From NCBI GenBank assembly GCA_040954595.2, contig CM082595.2, forward strand, positions 7,378,001 to 7,442,000: a DNA stretch of 64,000 bases, in the 5' to 3' direction. A program made the position numbers and the translations under genes. This document shows positions 1 to 12,644 of this stretch, one piece after another. Within the stretch, counting starts at the first letter, position 1; each line of letters starts with the position of its first letter. A model generated the notes under the pieces. The model had not been told where the DNA came from and made no database searches. It was given only the letters and a program-made list of their open reading frames with translations. The DNA comes from Balanoglossus misakiensis (lineage: Eukaryota; Hemichordata).

Positions 1-943
1 TCTTCCCAAGTGAAAGCTGTATGTATATGCCTGCAGGATTTGCTACTATTATCATGATTATGTCATTTGCTATTCAAACACCTTCAAGGTCAGTGACATA
101 AATTCTTGCAAATTATAAGCAATTATTTGTGTAATCGTTCTCGTGTGACTAGGCAGCTGGCTACATGTACAGAGTAATTTGTATGTTTCCTTGTGTATTT
201 ATGTATTGAACATACATACATACATTTTAAAGGAAGACACAAAGTGGCACAGGTTAAAGCCCCATGAGCTGCAGCTTGATAAAACACGTTAAGTTTTCTA
301 TAATCTCTGATAATTTTCTGATAGTTTATCAAGAAAAGACAACATGGCAAATATAGAAAAAATATCAATGCAGTCGAAAATTCCCACAATTTAAAAAACA
401 CGTGCAATATTGCAATGAAAATTGAAAATGTAATGTCTCAGCGGAGTACATTGTGTGCCAGGTTATGAAATTATATCATTGCTGAAAGGTTATTAACATG
501 ATTTACAGGACACAAACTCGTGTGTGTGTACAGACAGTGGCACAATTTCGTCCCTCTAATTTACACAGCTACATACATGAAAGTAGCAATTCGAAGTGGC
601 GGTATCCTGGTGCACAACGGCAATTGCCATCTTGAGAATTTCTCTGTGTACACTGTAAAATTGGACGACCGTCCTGATGCTGATATAATTGCACTTAGCA
701 GACGAACAACGGGATTCGTGAAAGAAACACCATGCATTATCCATGTAGTCATGTGGGCGATTGTCAAACAGTAACAAAATAAGAGCTCCCTCGATGAGCA
801 TTTGTGGAAAGGCAAAACGTGGCTTGTGTTACAAACTACCGTTAACATCAACAACACGCAGCGATCCACCTGTGCAGACGTTGTAAGTTTCATGGTTATT
901 ATTAAGATTAAAGCGTTACTAAAGATTACATACAGACACCAAT
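1..943. other. No gene recognised
   Basis: Unique-looking AT-rich sequence. The short open frames on both strands have no recognisable motifs and overlap one another, as expected of non-coding DNA. No repeat or RNA gene seen. Confidence 0.4.
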
Positions 944-1068
944 ACCAGGTTCACATTGGGTAAAATCCAAAACGTCTCTGCGACACTATTTGCCTATAGT
1001 AAACACAGAGCATTAATCCTTCGAACGACTTGTGTCCACACACACAAAGTTTATGTGTGGGCGCTTAT
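944..1068 (-). mobile_element. Dispersed repeat family A, partial copy
   Basis: Reverse-orientation fragment of a family also present at 23005-23260 and 48446-48709. Shared blocks are CAGGTTCACA at the end, 'gacactatttgcc', 'aacacagagcattaatcc' and the GTGTGTGG-type stretch beside 'aaactttgtgtg'. Only one end is present, so this copy is truncated. No coding capacity. The end beginning CAGG resembles hAT-superfamily ends, but I could not confirm an 8-bp target duplication. Confidence 0.6.
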
Positions 1069-1799
1069 TAACTGCGTAACACTATAAATAAGCTTACATT
1101 GGGGTAACATAGTAAAGTATCCCTCAAGTATAATAATATATCTAATCATTTGACGAACACTGTCTCATATTTCCATGGGCGTCACCTCGTCACAATAATG
1201 TTATATTTAGGTTTGAGCTTCAAAATCCAACATCACCACTATAGATGCAAAGAAACTGTCGCATGCAGGCACGACTAGAAAGTAGTCGAGACAAAATTTA
1301 CTATGAAGGATCTCTCAAAGCTTTCAACGAATTACTGTGAGTGGTTCTCTACCTATGTGGTTGACGGAGAGATGAGGTCAACAGGTTTTTCTTTATTTAT
1401 TTATATGAATGCGTGATTTTAATGGATATTAAATCTACTATAAAAACTCTTGAACCCCTATTTTAAATGCACTGACTTCTATAGAAGGCGATAAAAATCC
1501 GTTCGGAAAGTAGAGCAGCCCATTCTATTGTCTTCTTTGAGAGCAATATAATTTGAAGAGGTATTGACATCCACTTAAGGCGGTAGAACCCTCATAAAAC
1601 TATTTATGCAAAATGTGACACCGGGAATCGGACTGAACCGCGTACGACACTGGTTGTAAGATAAGCATTCAAGATAGTATGCAACCCGATTGAAAAATCC
1701 AGGCCTAGTTTAGTCAAACTGGACCCTCTAAGTCAATGATCGAATGCGATTTGAATGTGAGATATGAGTGACAAAATATGGAAGAATAACAATACGCAC
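1069..1799. other. No gene recognised
   Basis: AT-rich sequence with no open frame, repeat or motif that I can support. Confidence 0.35.
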
Positions 1800-1903
1800 C
1801 CAGAATGACCTCTGACGATTCTCCCAGCCCGAGACCGACACCATTAAAGGCTACACATACATTTTGTCGTCCATGACAGCAATTTCCACCACATGTCGTT
1901 AAT
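1800..1903 (-). CDS. Candidate internal exon, cysteine-rich
   Basis: Read on the minus strand, a pyrimidine-rich acceptor (TTTTCTTTCAG) precedes a 104-nt open stretch that ends at a possible donor (CTGG/GTGCGT). The open frame encodes a cysteine-rich piece, LTTCGGNCCHGRQNVCVAF, continuing to about VILG. The pattern C-x2-NCC-x-G-x4-C recalls the first half of somatomedin-B-like or TINAG-type cysteine modules (CC-x-GR...C), so an extracellular module of that type is possible; this is inference. No neighbouring exon was found within the window, so the gene may be split by large introns or this may be a lone decayed exon. The donor is not a strong consensus. Confidence 0.3.
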
Positions 1904-4526
1904 CTGAAAGAAAACATATTTTGTTTGTCTAGATCAAACGTAATAACGATATGTTTAGTCTTTCTTTCACATCTGATAGATTTTCTGCAGAAAGTTGTCT
2001 ATAACCTGTTCTATGCACTATACATGTACATGCACGGCGGTTGTCACTCACTGTATGCAAAGTCCTCGATTGGTATTTCATCTCTCGCTGCTAATTTCAT
2101 CCCTGTGCCAATTTTCCTCCTATCTACATTGCATACCGAATCTGGCTTATTGCTGCATCTGAATCATATATTTAAGTACCACGTTAAACAGCATCCATGC
2201 CCTCATTTTCTTTCACCTCCATTGATAGTGATCGTTCTCATTTTAATGATGTCAAAATTAATAGTAATGGCAAAATGCACTTAAATTACAAAAGGAGACA
2301 TCTGTACTGCTCACCGTCAGAAACATATATCAGAAGATATGTTTGAAATGACCATATTGACGGTGACAATATGTTGCCCAGATTCCCATGTTTCTATGCA
2401 TTTCCCGTCCCATGATAAACTCCGTTTCTGATAATATATATTCTTCGCCAATCTACCTTGACTATGAACTTGACTGTGGTCCAAACCGTACGTGCTCACC
2501 CTTTTTATTTTGACATTTTCCAGTTGTGTAATCAATGATGAAATATGTTGTCGTATTTTCAATACTTTCCCGCTTGCCTTTCAATCCATTCATGACATAT
2601 GTAAATTCTTGACACTCAGAGGAAATGAAAGACTCCAGGTATTAAATGTGGGTATACACAAAGAGCATTCACAAAAAGCGAGGAAATCTATCTTTTGCGC
2701 CGAAATGTCAACACACGAGCACGGTTTTCGGTCCAATCACATCAAAAAGCTAAATCATCTATGAAGCTGCATTATATTCAGCCTTGCAACGAGTCATTTT
2801 CTTTCAAAAGGCAACGTATTGGCAGAAAACTTGGGAATTAATACTGCAATATGCATCTATCATTACCTCATAGACGCAGTCAAGCCGTGTTGCTACTCTG
2901 AATCCCTGCTGTTATTTCCCCCGCTACGTTGGTCTTTGTAAAGTCGTCGATTATACAAAATCTAATAAGACAAGCTTCGCAGCCCAGCGGATATTAGTCA
3001 TAAGGGATATAACATGTTACTAACCAAGCAAAATCGATCGTACACGGTTTTCATTGAAACACCCAACCGTGATATGACGCCCGGTGCTGGGAATATACTC
3101 TTCCGTGACAAAGGCCTTACTTGAAATACATCAGCCTAGGGCAGCATTATCTGTTTCTATTGAAACTATATTGACATCTACGAATGGTAGTTAATCAATT
3201 TTATCTATGTTGTTAGTGTCTGCGTCCGCCGGTGGCAATTTAATGTAGGCGAAAAAATTAGGTCATTTATAATTCGCAGGTATTGATGAGTATACACAAA
3301 GCTTTGCCGTTATTAGCAATTGCTTTCACTGAATGTACGTATTGCACCGTACTGTCATGTTAAATTAACTGGAAGGGTGTCTTCTTTTGTATTTAATTCG
3401 CGTTCGCTGGTTAAATTTCGCAAACTATAATTTTGTCCCATCCTTCATAGCCTGTTTTTATATGAATAACAGATAACCAAAGCGCAGGTGGACAGCATTG
3501 TCTGCTCAAAGTACACAGCATTTCACTGGCGGTGTTTTTTTGTTAGTCTAACTCGGGCTTTCTTGAACGGCATCGATGATTGCCTTCATCTCTAACCTAA
3601 TCCCATTGACATTTAATGTTGTAAATCAAACTGCAATAACACAGGTAGTGATGTCAGTCATGCTAGCAACCGACAACAATCTAGATCAGTAGATCACGTG
3701 GGTTTACTACGATTCAATTAGGCAGATTGTGTGAACGCATTAACTGGATTAAAATATCACTAAACATATAGTAATATGATTCAAGGTCATTCATAGGTCA
3801 GAGTTAAGCAGCTTTTGTTGTGTATGTGAGATGTTGTCATGTGGTTGTTTCAAGGACATGTTCAGATCCGGTCGGTTGTGTGCCTTATTTTATTGTCGTG
3901 TTGAGTTGCTCATTTAGTATTATTATTTATGTTTATTTCGGATAAAAAATAATCCATAGAAGGTAAAAAGTAAGAAGATTATCATTATTATCATGATGTG
4001 AAATGACATTGAATTTCCTAGAAAATAGTTCAGCATTTTTTCTGGTCTACAATCGAAGCCATTTGAAAATCACCCATGCGATAAAAAACAAATAGTATAG
4101 AAAATAAATATCGTCTTGTTTGAGTAGGATGGAAACACCTCTGTTTTCTATATTTAAAATTCATTGATTTACAATATAAGCCTCCAATCTCGGTAATAAG
4201 ATTAAAATTATATAAAATCAACTTGCTCAGATGGCATAAAAGTGGCGATAACACACTCAGTTCGGAATTGATTAGCACTGAATTGAAGACTGGATTTCCG
4301 TCAGACTAAAATATGAGCCAGATGAAAGCTGTAGGGTTTGAAAGGGTCAGTGCAAATGAAGAACTCATGTTCTCCTATAACAAACGAGGAGCTGTCTCAC
4401 ATTTGCCGTGTCAAAGGTCGACTCGAGGCTAAAAGGATAAGTCATTACAAATCCTCATATATATTTTCTGCTGTGAAAAGCAAGGATATTTAACTTCTCA
4501 TATTGCTACAATTCCCTCCCTTTTAA
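1904..4526. other. No gene recognised
   Basis: 2.6 kb of AT-rich sequence. The open frames at 1925-2284 (+) and 2492-2764 (+) lack motifs and credible splice sites. No repeat family recognised. Confidence 0.4.
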
Positions 4527-4937
4527 GGATGTACGTTCAGTAAAATTGAAAGTATTGTCATTTCTTTTAGTTGTGGATTTTTGGATTCGCCTTTGTATGC
4601 ATAATGAAAATCCGTAATAAAATATAGGGATAACCGCGCTTGTTTCTGAATACAGAGCTATGATTTTAGTCGATAAAAGAAGAAAACTGCTGACTCAGCA
4701 TTTTCACCAATGGTTTGTCTATGGGAAAAATATTAAGCGAAGTTTATCTCGAAAAAGAGTACGGTGACCATACAATTTTATTTGACCGATGAATTTATAT
4801 TGACTAGACTGAGCTATGTGTAAAATTTCGTAAAAATGACTATAGTAGAAGTTTGTTTTCTAGCAATTATCAATGTAATCCCATGGGGAAAAGACGACTG
4901 CGCGTAGTTGTCCGGTTTATGTTCTGCACGTACATCC
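4527..4937. mobile_element. TTAA-flanked MITE (411 bp)
   Basis: Terminal inverted repeats begin GGATGTACGT on the left and end ACGTACATCC on the right, with looser similarity further in. TTAA lies immediately outside both ends (4523-4526 and 4938-4941), which is the piggyBac-type target duplication. There is no open frame, so it is a non-autonomous element. Family knowledge: TTAA duplications with short TIRs are typical of piggyBac-derived MITEs. Confidence 0.7.
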
Positions 4938-5058
4938 TTAACTGCGGGCTGAAGTACGATTACTTTTCATCCAGGAGATTATCCGATGAAGACTAGAGCT
5001 AACGTCATCATGTCACCGGAGTATAAGGTGATTTTGATTAGGCGAAGGGAACATTTAA

Positions 5059-5242
5059 AGGTATACGGTCACCTATGCAAATTAAGCTACTGTTACCATG
5101 GTAAATTGAGATCTAACCAATCACAGATTTTCAGTGGGTGGCAACAGCGAAAAAAGAGCGCCACCATACGTTCTTGAGAACACTGAAATACGCAATTTCA
5201 GCTATATATGGCGATAGGTAAATTGCAGGTGAGCGTATACCT
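5059..5242. mobile_element. TTAA-flanked MITE (184 bp), family B
   Basis: Inverted ends AGGTATACGGTCACC / GGTGAGCGTATACCT, with TTAA directly outside both (5055-5058, 5243-5246). Inside is an imperfect hairpin with arms around GTGGC and GCCACC, an octamer-like ATGCAAAT and the near-palindrome TTACCATGGTAA. Diverged relatives lie at 30310-30456 (inverted, ends lost) and 35555-35749. The 63-aa open frame through it is accidental. Confidence 0.75.
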
Positions 5243-6170
5243 TTAATAAATTAAGAGTTGTTTCTGACAAAATTAGAGTTGTGTCCGCTTAATTTAGAGA
5301 TTTGGGCTGTCATATAGGGGCCACCGTATATCTTGAATACCAAAATAATTATAAGCGGATTACAAGCCATATAGTAATGGTTGATGCGAAACGTGTACCA
5401 CGGAAAAGTTCATGAACCCATGCGGATTATATATAGTCTGGCTTACGACGTTCCTTGTCAAGGGCAAAACAGAGTTGTTCTGTTGATTGACATTGTAATG
5501 ATCTGTTATGGCGATCGATAAAACCATGCACGCATCACCTGTCGGCTCTCGTCCCAAGCCATTTCCCGCCTGGAAATTGTCACCGAACATTATTATTCTT
5601 TATTCCCCCCCCCCCCCACCAAGCTATTCCATATAAAACTGCACCAGGCAAGTTATTTAAAGAAGTAGGCCTCTATGATTGTATCTTCGGGAAAATTCTC
5701 TCTTATATAAGATCGTAAAAACACCCCGAACTGTTTTGCTGATTGAAAACACTCGACAAGGAAATATTTTATGGGATCTGATACACACTCTACAACTCCA
5801 ATCGAGGCATTCTTCTCCATTTCCGCTCCTAACGATGCTAATCAAAACATGTTTCGAAGAGCTACTTTATTCTTGATTGTTCCCATTACCGAGTTGCAAT
5901 CACTTCATTTTCACAGTAAATGCCACTCATGTACACGTCACAACGGAAAGCAGTGTCGATCAGACAGGAAATAAATAAAAGACGCTGCAACAGAAATACA
6001 GTGGGCCTATGGGTACAGTTTTGGTCATTGTAACTCAAAATAAATTGTGAAATATGTAACGACCAGATGCTTTCGTTTCTATGCTAACAAGCACTAACAG
6101 CGCGTGTATCACCGTCCTTACGGACAGTATAAACAGGTAAATTAAACAAAAAGTGTAATGTTCTTTAAAA
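5243..6170. other. No gene recognised
   Basis: Contains a short C-run near 5605-5616. Overlapping short open frames on both strands have no motifs. Confidence 0.35.
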
Positions 6171-6232
6171 ATGAATGAATGAATGAATGAATGAATGAAT
6201 GATGATGATGATGATGATGATGATGACGACGA
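6171..6232. repeat. (GAAT)n then (GAT)n microsatellite
   Basis: About eight AATG/GAAT units run straight into about nine GAT units and then GAC units. The poly-Ser/His-like open frame on the minus strand is an artefact of this repeat. Confidence 0.95.
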
Positions 6233-8361
6233 CTCCACGCCTCCGCCGCCGAAAAATCGTCATCATCATCGTCATCGCCGTTTAAGGTAAAGGTGATTTT
6301 ATTTATTTATTTACATTAAAGGTAACCCATATACAGACACCATGGGGGTTTCTACATTTTATGTGTACATCGTCAGGTAAACTATCGGAATCAGAGTCAT
6401 GCGTACGGAAGGTAAATGTTTAATGCCACAGTCGTTTCTAGGTCATCGCAGCCTCGCATTTCAATGAAAGCGGGTAAATGTCAGGTGCATGAAATTGTGA
6501 AGCTATTCGCGCCATTTCACAATTGACAATTGAACGCGTAGGATATAAATATTTAAAGATCCTCTACACAGTAAAACTGAAAGTACAACTGAAATGAAGT
6601 CTGCACTATATATCCGATACATATGTTGGTCAAGTTTGTCCAGATGGAACTGTAAGCCGTACAATTTTAATGTTCTACGAAGTCACGACACAGCGACATG
6701 AAACTCTCTGTCGCACTGGCTATTATCCTTGCATATAAGAAATTTCTTTTACATTATCTTGTCCGTATTGGAACAGCACTCATGTGTCTCAAAATAAAAT
6801 CACATATCTATTTGTGAATGCATGTACTAGTATTATGTAATCTCTGGTAAAACAAATTACATAGGTGATTTAATACTTTTTATTTACACTTTACACATTA
6901 GTACGTTTATGTACATAATATTTTAAAATCGAACATTGCAATACGAATTAATTGAGTATTTTCGTATATCTTACATGTACTTAATAAGGGTTTTGCTTCT
7001 ATGGCGATATTTTAATCTTACAGTTCTACTGGTGCTGATTCGTGATTTTCTGTTCAAGAGCTCGTTTAACCAAATACTTATTTAATGACATGTGATTCTT
7101 ATTCACATGTCCATGTCGGTCGAGATAATTGTGGAAAGACTGAACGTTGCAACAATCCCTGTGTCACATCACATATGTACATTCATATTATAAAGTCTGT
7201 TGATTTCCCTCGTTTTTAATATTTTACGTCTTCTACTTTCCAGCTCAGAAGCAGCTTTATATAAGTCCCGAATATCACATGACTTATACGCAATTTTGTT
7301 TACATATATTTAAATTCTCATTTCACATGCGAGCTTCAACATATAACACAATACATTAATATTGCCATTTCCTCTGAGTAGGCGCCACGGAAATATCAAC
7401 AGAGGAACTCGAAATTAATTACCTGCTATATAAAAGTGACATTAATGTCAATATGTAGCCGGCAAATAGATATTCCGGCAATGGTTCGTGACCCGAGGAA
7501 TAAAATTTCGTATGGTGGATGCCAGGCCATACCGGGAATGAATCGATTTAATTGATTACTTAATTGCCGGGAAGACGTCAGGGAAGACATTGATCAACAA
7601 TGTACATGCAATATCACTATCGGCGACCGCATCAAAAAGTGGACGCCATGTGTACAGAAGGCAGGCAGATTATAATAGTGACGTCAGAAGTCTGTTTCTT
7701 CTAGGAAAGTCAAATATTGATATGATGAACGGAGCACGGATGGTAAGAATTTAGGTACCTTATAAATTAAGCAGTAGGTATTGTATCCAATGTATATTAT
7801 TACACATGCACTGCAGATTATTCTGTGATTCACTACTACATAACTTTGGTATTGCCTCTCATTACTGTGTGAATAAAGAAAAATAGTCCCTTTCAAAATT
7901 CAATTTTTCGGAGCAATTGTTGAATAAACTATTGACAAGCAAGTTCTATTTTACACTTGATTAGTTTTTTTCTTGATGTTATCAAATATTAACATCAAGC
8001 CTCGCGGATAACAGGACAAAACTCGCATGTAGAGTGAATTGAGATTATCATAAGCCATGAAATAACTATGCAAATTAGTCACGCGTCCATTCAATAATTC
8101 CACGGTATTGTCATGGCAAAATATGCGAATGAGTAAACAAGTGGGGCTGAAGGAAATGACACGACAAGAACATCTCCAAAAGGCTTGAAATACAAATGCC
8201 TTCTGTGTATCAGGTAACGCTGCAGCAAGAGGACACATGGCAACTTCTTTCAATACATTGCATTTTTTTCTGATGTACATGTGCACAACTTTCAATTGCG
8301 TAGGTGTTCACACCCATTAAACTGTTTGATGATAAAACACAGCAAGACTTGTGTCAACAGT
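6233..8361. other. No gene recognised
   Basis: AT-rich, with TTTA-rich patches around 6300 and no credible exon. The open frame at 7951-8295 (-) has no motif or splice context. Confidence 0.4.
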
Positions 8362-8375
8362 GTTGCCATGGCGAC
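8362..8375 (+). promoter_or_regulatory. Perfect X-box (RFX-type) motif
   Basis: GTTGCCATGGCGAC matches the X-box consensus RYYNYYATRRNRAC at every position. X-boxes bind RFX factors and mark promoters of ciliary genes in animals (established). No first exon is recognised nearby, so its target, if any, is unknown. Confidence 0.45.
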
Positions 8376-9766
8376 GACTGCTGTTGAATCTCAGTGACCC
8401 TCATTCAAAGTTTTTTTCTTGCAAGAAAATAGCATGGTGGATTAGGCAGTCTGATAGATCTGCTACGGCCATTGTTTGGAATCTGCTGCTCACTATAAAT
8501 GAAATCATTGTTATTCAGTTGACGGAGTTCAAATTTAATGAAAACTCTCAAGTTACTCCAGACTATTTTGATTAAAAATCTATGTCCTTAAATGACTATC
8601 ATAATCAATTCCTCAATTAGTATCTCAGTATTATGCTCATAAGACTTTCTTGAAGATGTCAAGGTAAGTATAGGTAAAGTACATCGATAGCTGTGGCCAG
8701 CATTCATGATTTTGATATGAGTACCTCTATTGTAGAATATAAGTTGAACGGAGGGAAGTTTAGTACGCAAAGAGGGACCTTGATTCAAGAGGTCGACGTC
8801 ATAATATTCACGATGAATAATCAAAATTATGTAGACCAGGTGTAAGAAGGGTAGATCAAGTAACAATAACCTTGCTGCCTCGGTGATCTTCTGCAATTAT
8901 CCTCATTCGCTAACATGAATGACAACATTATGCGGGCATTAGTACGAGATACGGGGTAAGATAAGGTCATATTAACATAGGATTTCTTAATTTACTTACT
9001 ATATAATTTACAACAGAAAAATATCAGTGATTTGGAAAGAGCGGACGCCATAGCTTTACCTGAGGGCAATATGTCGTGCAGTAGTCTCCATAACGACGGC
9101 TAACCTTAACACGGGATTAACAATACTTGTGGCTCTTTGTAAGCAACAGCTATGCTTAAATGTGTTCTAGCTTCAATGCGATCTGCCGTGGCTGCACACG
9201 TCTACTTAATAATCACTTTTTGTTGGTTAAAGCTTATAGTCTTTCTATTTTGTTGAGAGACACGTACCTTCATGAATACATCGACGACACAATCGTTGAA
9301 CTGCATTGATTGTAGCAATTACTCGTTGACTTACCCTACATATCTCCTCTTACAACGAGGCAATATTCTACATCATTTACGGTAATTTTAGAAGATTTTC
9401 TCCATCACAAGTCTGACGTTACTGAACAGTGCAATTTCACTGTAAACCGTTATGTCATTCTAACAAGTTTTTAGAGTTTCGATCGAATTCCCGGTAAATT
9501 ACAAACGAGGCTGGTATGAATATTGCATCGTAGAATATTAAAGTTAAATTACTATAGCAGTGATATTAATTGTGTGAATGGGATAGCTGTATTATGGGGG
9601 AAAGTTTGGCTTTGAGTATAGGTCTTTATGGTAAATGTTTCAAGTGTATGAGACACTGATAATTAAAGGAAGAAAAAAATGAGTAGCATGCCGAAAACCT
9701 TGTCGATAAAAATTGATGTGATGTGAAAGGTTAGATAGTTTTCTGAGATGAATTAAGTGTTGTGTA
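8376..9766. other. No gene recognised
   Basis: No supported exon or repeat; the open frame at 8588-8896 (-) has no motif. Confidence 0.35.
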
Positions 9767-9834
9767 CGGTTGTTATGTATGTATGGTTGCTATGTCTGAA
9801 CGGTTGCCAGGTATGTTTGGTTGCTATGTCTGAA
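9767..9834. repeat. Short tandem repeat of GGTTGCTATGT-like units
   Basis: Four degenerate units of about 16-18 bp, each with GGTTGYTATGT or GGTTGCCAGGT followed by CTGAA or ATGTTT. The unit contains a half X-box (GTTGCTATG). Confidence 0.6.
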
Positions 9835-11916
9835 ATGTGTAAATCATTATGTTGACATTCGGTTGCCTTAACAAAAAAAATCCTACGTTTGATATGTGAT
9901 GCGTATATGTATGTGTAACCCGTGGGGCATGGCATCTAACACAGCGAGGAACATTTATGATTTTGTTATTAGGTTTGGTCTCTATATCATATCAACCAAA
10001 GTTTCTTCTTTTTTACTTTATCAGACATGATTAAATAGTAACTGTTTGCTTATATACTTGCTTGCTTGCTGGTGCACTTGGTATATTAGGGAAGGCACTA
10101 CTCACATGCAGGCTAGATGTGTTGACCAACCAAATAATCGATACTCCGGTATACACCGAGGCAGTGAAATTGAATTGGAAACCAGAATTGACAATCCCCT
10201 GTCGATTTCCCTTTCAGTGTTCCCACACCCTAGGAAAACAGGACACAATTTTAATCTGTTTACACGAGACGACATTCACTGTTCTCTGCTGAGAGTTATA
10301 TCTACATTCAATATCGAGTTACTTCGTGAAGTACACAGAAGCGTGTAAGGAGATTGGAGTGAGGCGGGATGATAGGCGTTATAATAGAACTCAATGACTA
10401 GAACTTCCATCTAAAACCGACAGTGTTTTCCTCTTAAGATAGCAACTTGCCAACTTTTAATGTCGAATTCAGTTCTTCCAATTGAACCTAATTCGAGATA
10501 ATACGATGGGGGTTATAATCGGTAAAAATGATTAAATTAAAAAAAATAACATCTTAAATTTTATAAAATAGAATAGTGTAATACATTGAGTCATTATTTA
10601 AACAATGGTCTTCACTAATCGATATGAATTTGAGATTTGGCTTGTGAATAAACAATGTCTTCATGTTTCGCTCTATTCTATTTTATAAACGTTGAGGGCA
10701 TACCAAAGGATTCAAATCGCCAAGCAACGGTTGCTATGGATAACTTTCAAAATCAATCACAGTTTTCACGAATACATTTTCCTGAAATGATTCATTTGTA
10801 GAAATATAAATGTTATCATGAAACGTTAAAAATGCCCACAAAAACTTTGCCAATGGTTTTTAAGTCAGGGCATACTTGATATCCCGCTGGCTTTCTCTAA
10901 GTTCGCGACGATATGCTAAATGTAGTCTGGACATAATTGAAGTGATATTTACTCTATGGCGTCACTGTAAACCATACTGAAAACGCATCTGCTCTTGGTA
11001 AAGTAACACATTGATATCAGCAACTAATAAAATATAGAAAAAATAATATAGTTCCTAAACAGTGTTCATATTGCACATAAACTTAGATTTTCACATTACT
11101 GATTCATATACGGCCATGTACCTATTTATACTTACAACATTTGCACACAACAGCAAATTTTGAAGCAAAAATATGTAAGCAAAATATGGTGAAATATTGA
11201 ACAAATGTGTTCACTGTTAATAAACACGTGATTGACGTGACAATCATATAACGACCCGCAGAGATTCCCGCACACTTTCTCATTTAAAATTTGATACGCA
11301 TTACAATCCCGTCCCTCGATCAGTGATAACTATAACACTCTGGTCGTTATCGACCAAACATAACGTGACGAAAGTCCACTGTGTATACTTATAGTAGGCC
11401 TGGATACAACAGTTGGAGGTGAGATAGAAGATGTTATCTCCGGGATGTCTTGACCCTAGACCGTATGACGTGGGAATATTAGTCAATCCTTTTAAAATAC
11501 TGCCCGTACCCATCGAAATGATAAGGTTTGAATTCAGTGAGCAATGAATTACGAGATTGTACTACCGGAATATCTAATATGTCAGTCCGTAAGTACCTAT
11601 AGTTAAGAGATTTCTTTAAAAGTTGGGATATTTTAAAGACGTAACGTTTGACGACACCAGCTGAGCTGTGTGCAAATGCATCAGAAGTTATTGAACTCAT
11701 TAAATACGAAATTGCGGATTTATTACAGTCGTAAAATAGTGTTATTACATCATCTAGAAGTGTTTGGTACATCCAAACTAGTTGATGGTTAATTTAGATG
11801 GCGATTAATTGTGCGTCGACAGGAACCAACTCACCTGGCACGTATTCACAGTTAGAGTCTTCGGTTTTGCATTCTCTTATTCACATTGCAGACGCTCAAT
11901 ATACTACACTTACGTA
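9835..11916. other. No gene recognised
   Basis: Two overlapping open frames at 10046-10348 (+) and others at 11301-11772 (-) have no recognisable domain and no paired splice sites. Treated as non-coding. Confidence 0.35.
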
Positions 11917-12252
11917 CGCACGTACATACATACAGACAAATTGTTCTTGGAGATAAAAAAAATTCTTTATTTTTAAATTTTGTAATCCTTGACCTAAAAT
12001 ATTACATTTACAGATTAAAATACCACAATCAAAAACCAAATTTAGTTGACTTAAAAAACATGCAGAATATACAAAATGTTAGCTATACTTAAGTACGTAC
12101 ACAGACAAATTGTTCTTGGAAGTAAAACATTTTCTTTATTTTTTAAATTTTGTAATCATTGATCTAAAATATTAAATTTACAGATCAAAATACCAAAATC
12201 AAAAACCAAATTTAGCTGACTTAAAAAAATCTGCAGAGTATACAAAATGTCC
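11917..12252. repeat. Tandem duplication, two units of about 169 bp
   Basis: The stretch beginning 'acagacaaattgttcttgga' at about 11932 recurs at about 12101, and the two units match closely to their ends ('tacaaaatgt'). The pair lies just beyond the predicted 3' end of the minus-strand gene at 12645-13925. Confidence 0.85.
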
Positions 12253-12374
12253 AACTTTCTATTGCTAACAAACAGAATTAAAAAGATGATTTCTCATCTC
12301 AAGTAATGGGGACATTTTTTGCAACTTTGATACTCTGAAAACATGAAGATACGTTTATTTAAAAGTACAAGATC

Positions 12375-12390
12375 TTTATTATTATTTATT
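12375..12390 (-). terminator. Candidate poly(A) signals of the three-repeat protein gene
   Basis: On the minus strand this stretch reads AATAAA twice. It lies about 255-270 nt beyond the stop codon of the gene at 12645-13925, a plausible 3' UTR length. Confidence 0.4.
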
Positions 12391-12644
12391 ATTATCACTA
12401 TTATTATTAAAATGCACCATGTGATATGTTAAAATACACTTCTGTAACAGTTTAAAATCAATTATTTTTTGTAAACCTCAAGAAACCCAATAAAATTTAG
12501 TTTATCACAAAAAAGTCCATACATATATGTAAGGACATGCCTATATAGCGAAGCCAATAATATTACTACCAATGGTAGGGCTACGGATTCACATCGAAGA
12601 TAGAATATACAGTATTTCAATACGGAATGTAATATCCAAGTTCT

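Noticed and set aside
1590-1665. tRNA-like GGTTCAGTCCGATTCCC on the minus strand
   Set aside because: T-arm spacing and pairing do not fit and no acceptor or D-arm can be folded.
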